This document shows, in pieces, positions 11,737 through 20,908 of a stretch of 64,000 bases of DNA. Under the pieces are notes generated by a model, which worked only from the letters and a program-made list of their open reading frames with translations, did not search any database and was not told where the DNA came from. This DNA is from Hydrangea macrophylla (Eukaryota; Streptophyta; Magnoliopsida; Cornales; Hydrangeaceae), in NCBI GenBank assembly GCA_033977485.1, contig CM066989.1, positions 95,065,887 through 95,129,886 of the forward strand. The letters run 5' to 3'. How positions within the stretch are numbered: the first letter of the stretch is position 1; the number at the start of each line of letters is the position of its first letter. The position numbers and the translations under genes were made by a program.

Positions 11737-14700
11737 TGTGGACACCGGACTTCCACCGCTTCTCTCTCTTGTTTGAGATTGTTTTTGAAACTTAATTTGA
11801 ATCAAAGAAAAGAAAAGGTCTGTTGAAAATAGATACAGAGTCGCCACTTGGTCTTTAAGGAACCAAGAAACCTAATTTTGACTCACCCAAGCGGATAAGG
11901 GCACCGGCCCTTCATGACCAAAGAAACTTGGTTCGGGGTTTTGGTACGAGAGAGGAAGGAGCCTTTGTCGCGACTAAAACACCCTCAACTCGCCCCGTCT
12001 TTCAACGGGCCTCAATTAGCATCCAAATAATCATCTTATACTATGTATGGTTCAACAAATAATACTATGATAGTATACTACATTACATAAGAAACTTGAA
12101 ATGGAAGATCTAAAGATAAGATATCATTCATAAGATCTAAGCCAAATATCATACAATGTAAAGTGAAAGATCACACAAATAAACCTAGGAAAAATCGTCT
12201 AATCATGTATCAAACAATCAAGACTTCCTAATCTAAAGGGGGACATGACTTGTTCTTGAAACAAATAATCAAAGAAATCAAAATATGCTTAGCAAGCTAG
12301 TATGATGCATGTTATTCTTTGAGAAAAGAAGATCTTCTCAATCCCCGGGACGGATGAGAAAGGACGATTAGATCGAGGGGAAGCATGAACGTGTGATCAT
12401 GATCATTCCTTATAATCTTCTTAGATTAAGAGTTACAAAAACCCCAAATCTTGCATGAATGCAATGCATGTATCTAAAATGTGCTAAGGTTGTAGTGTGC
12501 TTTGTGTACATGGATTGCTAAACGACTTAGGAGTCTAAAATGTGTATGAATGAATGGATTAAATCAACATGGGATGTATACAAATGTAGTATGAACTACT
12601 TCCTAAGATATGAGCTAATTTGGAATGCATATAAGCATTAAATCAAAGAATGAAAGTTGAAAGGTGCTTGCTGTGAATAGTGGACAGACTGCATGTATTA
12701 CTTTGCAACATTATAATGGGAGGTCAAACGTGCCTAGAAATATGTGAGAAAACTCAGAGATCATCCTTATTGTGTCTAGAAAATAACCCAAAAAGCCAAA
12801 CATCAATAGATATCACAGATTAAAAGAAAAAAATCAGAATGTACACATGACTCAGAAACAAAAGCTGCACTGTTGACTGATTTTGTATGATTTTTCATAA
12901 ATCAAAGAAAAGGTTTATGATGACCCATTATATACCAAAGGTTTTTTACGACACCCAAGTTTCATAAAAAAAATAGAAAAGATATATATACAGTGATGAA
13001 AATATCCAGAATAAGTGCAAGAAGTTGGGTGAACATTCTGTGAGAACAGAGGCAAATTATGAATATGAACTTCTCACATCCAAAACAAATACTTTCACAT
13101 CTCTATAATTGATGGGAAATATTAGGGACAAACTATGATGTATTAGGAAGGTTTTCCAAGTGGTTTCATCATCATAACTTGAGTATTTAATTCAAAACAA
13201 ATCTTTGAATCTGAACAGCTCACTGTTTTGGGTCATGGTTTTGGAAATTTTAGGAAAACAAAGTTTTGTTTCTTGAAACCAAATGAGAGGGATTGAGAGG
13301 GGTTTTGAAATAGATGTTTTGAAAACATGTTTTCAACACTCAATAAGGATTACAGCCACATAGAATACCAACATCAAACTCATCATTAAGAATCTCCAAG
13401 ATTGTTGGAGAGATTTATTTTATTTTTTGAACATAACTCCAATACATTCCAAGAATACCTTGGAAGTATTGAGGTTATGATCATCATCTATCAAACATGT
13501 TTTTGAGGTCAAGAGCTACTACCCATAAGGATTCACTCACCCCAAACTTCATGTCATCACTTAGATGATGATGAACTAGTAAATAAATAAAGAAAAAGCA
13601 AAAAGAAATGGGATAAGAAGAGATGAACAATAAATAAACAAGAAAATAGATGATGATCAATAGATGATATTCATGAAGCATGAACTTGTAGATTGGTGTT
13701 TCACTCATATGTAATGACACTAGACATGGAAGAAGCTTCCACTCTCTTAAATGCTCACTAAAATGGTGGTTGGGAGTATTGAATGTTGAAGTAAATGGAA
13801 GTAATGAAGTAAAAACAAGGTTTAGAACTCACTTTTGTTTTGAAAATCAAAGAAGAAAGCTTCTTTTCTCTCTACTCTAACCTTATCTCTACAACTTTCT
13901 CTCCCAAACTTTTTCAAAACTCACATTTGACTCCCCTAAAATGAGGAGTAATGGGGTGTTTATATAGGCCAACTTGGGGTGTTTTTGGGATTTAGAAAGT
14001 ACTCCCATTGGCTCCAAACATCTGAAATCATAAAACTATGTCGTTTTGGCTTTTAATTAATCAAAATGGGACCACAAACTTAATTACAAAAATACACTGT
14101 TCTGGAAGGGAGTGCCGCGGCGGCAGTGGGCCAGTGCCGCGGCGGCAGTGCTCCTCCCTTCGTCTGGATAATGCTGTTTAGGCCCCCTGAAGTTCCGGTA
14201 TTCGCGAAAAGGCCCTATTTTGTCCGAAATTCACAGAAAATGCATATGAACTCCAAACTGAGGTTGTGATATACCGTTGGAAAGGTAATGGAGTCTACTT
14301 TACATAAAAAATAGTTCGGGGATAGGTCACTTTGAAAAGTTTTGCGGTATTTGCGATAAAAGCCTATTTGATCGCCTTTTTCGCCTTTGGAAATTTATAA
14401 TAAATTCATTTTAAATCCAGAAATTATGTGCGATATACCGTTGGAAAGCTATTGACCTCTAGTATCCATGAAAAATATTTGAAAATTGTTTCGGCACCCC
14501 GGTTCCAAAGTCAAATTCTGGTCAAACTGGTCAAACCTGGGATTCCCGGGAAGTTCCGAAAACCTCCGGGAGTTCCCGGGAGCTGATGTTTTCGCTCGAT
14601 TTTCTTTTGGAACTTGTTTTAACACTTTTCCCATGATTTAAAATGATTTTGGTGAATTCGGACGATTTTGGTCAAACTTGGTCAAACCTGGTCAAGCCTT

Positions 14701-15017
14701 GGTCAAACCTAGTCAAACCTTGGTCAAAGGGGACTTTCTGGGAACTTCCGGGACTTCCGGGGGTCTCTGGGAGCCGACGATTTCATCTGATTTCTCTTGA
14801 AAACTCATTTTATTTCTTTTCTTATGACATAGCATGTTTCCAGAACTTTGAGACCAAATCTGGGAGTTTTTGGGCTTTTAGGGGCATTTTGGTCATTCTG
14901 AGCATTCTGAGAGATGGAGCTGACTTCCGAGAGTCCTTTCGAGTCTTTTGCGATCATTGTGAACCACCAAGCTATGGGTCTCCTAAATCCGATAGCCGAC
15001 AAAATGGGGTGTCTACA
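11737..15017 (-). repeat. Tat-like element 3' LTR (3,281 bp)
   Basis: The LTR aligns with 28908-32176 with few differences. Length differences come mainly from an extra 22-bp copy of a GTGCCGCGGCGGCAGTG unit at about 14113-14151 and a 9-bp gap near 14727. The minus-strand TATA box CCTATATAAA is at 13959-13968. Nine GTCAA words (minus-strand W-box core TTGAC) lie at 14519-14727. ORFs within (13484-13720, 14449-14634, 14643-15038) are LTR shadows. Confidence 0.95.
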
Positions 15018-15031
15018 GTTTGCCCCTCTTT
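15018..15031 (-). other. Polypurine tract of Tat-like element
   Basis: On the minus strand AAAGAGGGGCAAAC directly abuts the 3' LTR start TGTAGACACCCC. It primes plus-strand DNA synthesis. Confidence 0.85.
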
Positions 15032-16394
15032 GGCATGAACTTGCGAGGCAACGCATGTCGCAAGCGAGTGCCAAAGCTTTGAAGAGACAAGACTTTTTTG
15101 GAGGCTATGGATTTAGGATAAAAAGCGTTGCAAAATATGCAAGGATGACGAGGTTAGCGCTGGTCGTGCTCTATGTGAGCTGCCTACGTATCCCGAGGGG
15201 AATCAGACCAGGACGTAGTTCGGGGCACAGAGGAACAAATCACACATGCACAACAAGACAGGCGGATGCTATGCTATAAGAGTGATATGCAATGCATGAA
15301 TTGTGTCATGAGTCCTAATGCGTCTAGTATTATGACCCTAGTATGAGCAAGTGCTGTGTGTGCCACTCCGAGTGGGCTAGTGTTGTGCTAGTGTTTGCAA
15401 CTGTGGTGTGGTGGATGACTCGGATAAGGACACCGAGGTTTAGAAGACTCCGGGTCTAAGGGCAAACTTCTGGAACGGGTGAGATAGATCAGAAGCGTTT
15501 TATTTAGAAGATGATAGCCAAAGGTGACCGAGGGATCTTGTGATAAAGTTGTGAGAAAATTCTTGACAATCAGGAAATCTGGATGCAGGCGATGTTCTGA
15601 TTGTTCCTGACGGCCGACTTTCAGGAATCAGTTCCGGCTGGTGGTAGTATCTTTCTCGGAGAATCTTTATTTTCTTGATCGGGAACCAGGATCCATCTCT
15701 GAACCTCTCAAGGTTGATCAAATCTTTCGGCGCTCAATCCGAGAGAGCCGGTCAGGGCCTCTGGGAGCTGGTATCTGTCTGCTTTTGTCCTCAGGCAGTG
15801 ATGCAGGGTTCTCGGGGAATCTCTTTTCTTGATCGGGAACCAGGATCCATCTCTGAACCTCTCACGGTTGATCAAATCTTTCGGCGCTCAATCCGAGAGA
15901 GCCGGTCAGGGCCTCTGGGAGCTGGTATCTGTCTGCTTTTGTCCTCGGGGGATGATGCAGGGTTCTCGGGGAATCTCTTTTCTTGATCGGGAACCAGGAT
16001 CCGTTACCAGAATTCTCGCGTTTGATCGAAATTTGCGACGGTTGTCTTGAAACGGCCGATTCGGGTCTTCGGGAGCTGATTTTTCCCGGCTTCTGCCTAC
16101 CGGAGGTAGTTCTGACAACTTTTAGTCTTCTTGGGGCAAAACCTCATAAATCTTGACTGGACTGGGCCACCGGGGCTGATCGGGGTCAAAAACGGGCTGA
16201 AAAAGGCCAAAACGGGGCGAAACGGAGAAAATAGAGCGAAGCGGGGCCCACGGGGAGCAGTGTCGCGGAGGCACTGGGTGACCGGACTTCATCTTCTTAT
16301 ATCTCGGGTTTTTGAGCTTTTGAAGCTCATTCTTGGCCATTTTGGGGTGTTTTTGAAGCCAAAATTCAACAAAACGCAGCTTGTGCGTGCTCAG
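15032..16394 (+). other. Spacer upstream of the antisense plant mobile domain gene
   Basis: This holds the likely promoter and 5' leader of the plus-strand antisense gene. It contains a copy of the GCCTACGTATCCC..GGAATCAG signature (15180-15212) and a 154-bp tandem array (15652-16110). A GGCCAAAACGGGGCGAAACGG-like purine stretch lies at 16197-16230. The first exon of the antisense transcript probably ends at the GTGAGT site at 16395. No clear TATA box was seen. Confidence 0.5.
15652..16110 (+). repeat. 154-bp tandem repeat, about 3 copies
   Basis: TTTTCTTGATCGGGAACCAG recurs at 154-bp steps (about 15669, 15823, 15977). The first two units are nearly identical and the third diverges after about 40 bp. 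A weaker fourth copy may precede at 15540-15650. Because 154 is not a multiple of three, the unit generates overlapping ORFs in different frames, which I do not call genes. Confidence 0.85.
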
Positions 16395-16493
16395 GTGAGT
16401 AATCTTTCCCCGTAGTTGGATTTTTGATTGGGTTTTTGGTTAGCCCAAATTTTCAAGAAGAAAGTTTAAGTGTGACTTCCATTTTTCTTGTAG
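16395..16493 (+). other. Probable 5'-UTR intron of antisense gene
   Basis: CTCAG|GTGAGT at 16395 and TTCTTGTAG| at 16493 form a plausible 99-bp GT-AG intron ending four bases before the ATG at 16498. This is inferred from consensus sites only. Confidence 0.5.
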
Positions 16494-16497
16494 ATCC

Positions 16498-18673
16498 ATG
16501 GCTTCGAGCTCAAGGAGACCGTCTAAGAAGGCCAAGGGACGGATGAAGGCCGAGATGCAGGCTCCGGACTTGATTTTACAGGACCCCCAACACCATCTTT
16601 CGGCCGCGGCTCTAGCGAGCTTGGTATGTAAAACTTTTGACATTTTAGGACCACTTTCATGTATTGTGCTAGTTTTGTGAGTCGTAGTGTGCACCTAGAG
16701 ATCGTTAGAAGTTCGACTTGCGCTCAAATGTTGATTTTGTGAATTTGGCTCTCGGGTTGTGAATAGTGATTTTGTGCATCTTTTGTCGTCTTTGTTGTGT
16801 GCAGGTGCCGGAAGTGGCCTTGAAAAGCCATGGTAGCCTTGCCCACGCCTTCTTATGGTACACTCAACTCTCGCCCACCGTTAAGAGGATGGTGGACGAC
16901 GCCGGGTTTGGAGGCTTTGTCCGTTTGGTTTCAAAAAGCAGCAACGATTTAGCTCACTTCTATGCATTGGCCGAGAGGTGGTGGGAAACCACCAACACTT
17001 TTCACCTGCCGTTTGGTGAAATGACTATGACGCCCTTCGACTTCTCTATGATCACGGGTCTGAGGGTTGGCGGGAAGCGCCTGATTCTGGATTACTTTTA
17101 TGAGATCGACCCAGAGGCGGTGGAGATGCTGATTGGGGCTGTTCCCCCTAACCTGGAGAGACATTAGTTTCCTTGCGGCTGGCTTTACCGGGCCTATGGC
17201 AGAGGTAATCACAATCTAAACAATTCCCAACTTTTGAGGGTTTATCTTCTGTATGTCCTCGGGTGCTCAATCTTTGCGACAAGGAATGACCGGGTGAGCT
17301 TGAGGCTCCTTTCTTACCTGGCGACCATTGATGAGATCCCCTCCTATAACTGGGGCGGTGCTGCCCTGGCCCATCTCTACAAGCATATGAGGGAGGTCTC
17401 TCGGGGCGATGTTAAATCTACTGGGGGATTCTGGCGAGCTTGGGAGGTACGCACTGTTTCTTCTTTTATTTTCCATCTCTTTGATTTCCATACTTGTTCT
17501 GATTTCTCCTTTGTCTGTGCAGCTTTGGAGTTTTGAATACTTGAAGATGTTGGCTCCTTCCCCAGCGGACGAATCAGGCGAGGATGAGGATGGCATGGCT
17601 CTTGTGCCTCTATTCCCACGAGGTTTGAGATGGCGGCGGGACGTTGTTGGGGTGAAGAATGGGGCCCACCGGATTTTTTTGCTCAGAAACTTCTTAACTG
17701 AGCTGACGGCCTCTAGTGTTGATTGGACGCCTTGGGAGGGCGTTGCTTATGCCGCCCCAGAGGAGATACAAGCGGTTAAATCTCTTACATCTTGCCGCCT
17801 TCTGCTGGAGAGTACCGAGTGCAGGCAGTGGTTCCTTGGGGAGCGGGTCTCTCGGCAGGTGGTTGGTGACTCCCGGTATCGCGTTCCTCATAATCCTCCT
17901 GTGATGGACGCTAGTGACCTCTCTGGTGATGCTCTGCTGGCGGCCTTGGCCAGCACGGATGTTTGGGACCATTTTCTTTCCGAGACCGGTTACGAGGCTT
18001 ACCGCGGCCGTTTCCTGATGCCTAACTTCCCGCTCCCGGAGGTGAGTTGCTTTTTTTTTTTTTTTTTGCTTTTTATTCATTGCCTATGTTTTTGATTCGC
18101 CTTTAACTTATTCTGTGCCTACAGCTTCGCGAGATGTACAGGAGACAGGCTCCTCAGGCTCCCGACCCTATCCCTCCTTGGGATTGGACCGTCAACGTTC
18201 TAGGCGCTGATGGCACTCCCCAAATGATGGTGGTGCCGCGAGTCGCATGTGGGTACCCTACTCAGCCAGCGGGCGTCCTCAATGTTCCTTGGAGTTTCGC
18301 TGAGGAGGGTCACGCCTTGGCAGCTAGCTTACGGTCCCTGGTCCTCACACGAGACCACCGGGTACGTCTTTAATTTTGCACTTTCTTAAGGTTATGAGGT
18401 CCTAACCCTAGATTTTACCCTTGACAGATGGACGGTATGCGGCAATTTGCTGCCAACCAGATGGCGTCCTTGGTAAGTCTCTGACTCGACTCTGTTTTTT
18501 TGTACTTTTTGTTATTCCCTTACTGATTGCCTTCATTTTATTTGTGTGTGCAGTACCGTGGAGGCGAGGCTGGCTCATCGCGGACCGGTCCAAGATGTAG
18601 AGGTGGCAGGAGGAGGCCGTCGCCGACGTACACTCCGGGCGGTCCGACGGAGGACGAAGAAGAGGAGGACTGA
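16498..18673 (+). CDS. Antisense plant mobile domain (PMD) gene, six coding exons, one internal stop
   Basis: Coding exons at 16498-16623, 16805-17446, 17523-18041, 18125-18361, 18428-18472 and 18554-18673 join to 563 codons. All five introns are GT-AG and phase 0 (66-181 bp; donors GTATGT, GTACGC, GTGAGT, GTACGT, GTAAGT). Exon 2 carries the plant mobile domain signature: LAHAFLWYTQLS, LAERWWETTNTFHLPFGEMT, FDFSMITGLRVGG, YLLYVLGCSIF, YNWGGAALAHLYKHM. Exon 3 begins LWSFEYLKML. The C-terminus is basic (RRRRPSP) then acidic (EDEEEED). PMD proteins are plant factors related to transposase-associated domains (family knowledge). A TAG at 17165-17167 interrupts exon 2, so this copy is probably inactive unless the stop is read through. 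The gene lies antisense to gag-pol. Confidence 0.8.
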
Positions 18674-19006
18674 GGCTTCAAGAGCAGGAAATTTTATTTT
18701 ATTTTCTTTTTCTGTTTTCGATTGGGTTGTACTGAGGATATGATTATTTGGACAGTGTAGGATGATGTGTAGCACAATTTGTGACCTTTTGACAGAGTAT
18801 TATGATGTATTGCCTCCTAGGCCGGATATCTTCCGGTTTAGAGGCGCAGCTGTGTGTTTGTTGATATATGTGCACTGTGATTGTTGGATGTTACTGCGAT
18901 GGGCAGTTTTGTGATAGTGAGTGCTTTTGCCTTGCAGGTGGGATAGTCCGTGAAACGGGGAGGTGCTGCCGAAATTTTGAATTTTGCTAGAGCCGCGACA
19001 GAAAAT
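18674..19006 (+). other. Intergenic spacer between the two antisense genes
   Basis: This holds the likely 3' UTR of the PMD gene and leader of the next. A polypyrimidine stretch with CCTTGCAG ending at 18937 is a plausible splice acceptor. An in-frame TAG at 18944 shows the next ORF cannot start before 18947 in its own frame. Confidence 0.5.
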
Positions 19007-20005
19007 ATGGCTTTGTATGATCCCGCTCAACTCACAGCCTGGCTGAACATTACGGATGGCGTGGAGCGGATCAACCTCTTTAGCTACGGCTTGACCGAGC
19101 TATTCTCTCTTTGCCAGATGACCCTGAATACTGAGTTCTTACGTGCTGCCATTGGTCACTGGGACCCAGTGAATCATGTCTTCAACTTCAATGGCCTGGA
19201 GATATGCCCTGTGTTTGAGGAGTTCTGCGCTATTCTCGGCTATGATTCTGACTCTAATCTAATTCTCCCTTCTGCTGGTACCCTCAGTCCTACACGAGGC
19301 TTGGCTGAATATCTGAATTGCTCCATCACTATTTCCCGCCGGCTGATTCAAGGTGAGGTCCTTAATATTGCTTCCATTATTGCTCAGTATGCCAGTCCTG
19401 GGAATCCCAGCGTGTATGATGCTACCCGCGGGGCTGCTTTGATATTGTGCATGACCTCACACTTCTTATTCTCGAGTACTTCTGTTGACTTAGTGCATGT
19501 GTGCCTTGGGTTGAAGCTTAGCAAGAATCCCATGGCCATGGTTCTAGCTGAAACCTTGAATGGTTTGGATAATGCCTTCAATCAAGGGACTCCTCTTCTT
19601 TCCGGGGCGCCTTTGGTGTTACAAGCTTGGTTATACGAGCACCTTCAGCTGTGGACGGGCCGCATACCACCAGTTTACTTTCGTCGAGCTGTGCTTTACT
19701 CTCACTGTACTTTTGCCGATTGGGTGGGCATGATGGGTGCTTTATCTGAGGCCGACATTTGCTGGATCGTGAGGCGTTGGGGCCTTCATGCTATCACCAC
19801 GAGCCTCAGGGGTCACCAGAGAGTGTGGTTGATGGGTCTGAGAGAGACTTCTTTCTATCATCCTCGCCGTTTGGCCAGACAGTATAGACAGGTTCAGGAG
19901 GTTCCCCGGGGGTTTACTGAGAGGGTCTTTGCTTCCAGGATCAGGGCTACCACTATTGCTGCTTTTATTGATGGTTGTACTGACCGAGTAAAAGCCTATT
20001 TCTAA
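19007..20005 (+). CDS. Antisense DUF7745-like protein, single exon
   Basis: The ORF runs 332 codons from ATG 19007; open frame extends upstream to 18947 with no earlier ATG (only GTG at 18950). Near the N-terminus it shows FLRAAIGHWDP, VFNFNGLEICPVFEEFCAIL and GYDSDSN, the hallmark of plant DUF7745 proteins, which often accompany retrotransposons (recalled). The C-terminal half has VYFRRAVLY, WVGMMGALSEADICWIVRRW and VWLMGLRETSFY. No catalytic motif is known and I assign no function. It is intact, follows the PMD gene on the same strand, and ends about 900 bp before the facing pol gene. A degraded relative at 45400-45719 shows that the ORF recurs in another Tat-like element. Confidence 0.7.
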   Translation: MALYDPAQLTAWLNITDGVERINLFSYGLTELFSLCQMTLNTEFLRAAIGHWDPVNHVFNFNGLEICPVFEEFCAILGYDSDSNLILPSAGTLSPTRGLAEYLNCSITISRRLIQGEVLNIASIIAQYASPGNPSVYDATRGAALILCMTSHFLFSSTSVDLVHVCLGLKLSKNPMAMVLAETLNGLDNAFNQGTPLLSGAPLVLQAWLYEHLQLWTGRIPPVYFRRAVLYSHCTFADWVGMMGALSEADICWIVRRWGLHAITTSLRGHQRVWLMGLRETSFYHPRRLARQYRQVQEVPRGFTERVFASRIRATTIAAFIDGCTDRVKAYF

Positions 20006-20908
20006 AGAAATAAAAGGCACTAAGACAAGACTAGACTTGACTGATTCTGTTCATTCCTCCGAGTGTCTTTGAACATGTGACTGCTTTTTGAAAGACTTTT
20101 ATTTCTTTGATTACTCCTGTTTTATGTAATATTCAAAGTTTGTTTATCGGCGAACCTTGGTTACTTTGGGAATCTTATTTTATGCACTTTAGCTTTCTGA
20201 AAACATTTTGTAACTGAGATTTCAATTAGTTGTTGCTTTTGGTACTTGCTTGGGCGTGCCGGGGTTATTAGAGGCGAACGAGGCGGGTGGCCGAAGTTTG
20301 CCCCTAGTTTGGGATATGTATGGTTGTGAGGCAAACAAGGTATATGACCGACGTTTGCCCCTAGTTTAGAAGAGGTTTAGGCAAACGAGGCGAGTGGCCG
20401 AAGTTTGCCCCTAGTGTCGAGGGTGATTTCCGGGTTATGGTAAGGACCGCGACTTTATTTTCTCACATGCTCATAATTTTTGCCCAGGCACCAAGGAGGC
20501 GGCCTGGCGGGCTATTTTATCTCTTTTGTTATTGCTCACTTTGGATTTAGCTCTAATTTTTGCCTAGGCGTCCTTTCGGATTTTCGACCTAGCGAGCCAT
20601 CCTTCTTTTCTTTTTGAAAGTCTGCCTACATACCCCCGAGCGGGGATCAGGTCCAACGTAGTTCGGGCCAAAGTTTTGAGGGAAAAGGTTATTTTTGTGG
20701 GTGGAGCGACCGAACCGATTTGGTTGCCTACGTATCCCCAAGTGGGAATCAGGTCGAGCGTAGTTCAAGGCAAGGCTTGAAAGAAATGGGTTATTATTTT
20801 TTGTGGGTGGAGCGACCGAACCAATGTGGTTGCCTACGTATCCCCGAGTGGGAATCAGGTCGAGCGTAGTTCAAGGCAAGGCTTGAAGAAAAATGGTTAT
20901 TGGAATGG
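20006..20908. other. Non-coding spacer between antisense ORF and pol, with short tandem repeats
   Basis: About three 55-60-bp units (20269-20425) share the phrase GGCCGAAGTTTGCCCCTAGT. Then about 2.5 units of a ~105-bp repeat (20690-20895) contain GTGGGTGGAGCGACCGAACC, TTGCCTACGTATCCCC, GTGGGAATCAGGTC and GAGCGTAGTTCAAGGC. The latter signature also occurs at 15180, 4119 and 63948. It is probably structural or regulatory, not coding. Confidence 0.6.

Noticed and set aside
13484..13720. 78-codon hydrophobic ORF, repeated at 30656-30892
   Set aside because: It lies within both LTR copies of the Tat-like element; low-complexity residues, no start context or homology.
18950..19006. Upstream extension of the DUF7745-like ORF from GTG at 18950
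   Set aside because: Nuclear plant genes very rarely start at GTG; the first ATG in frame is 19007. An upstream exon spliced at 18937 would meet TAG at 18944 in this frame.
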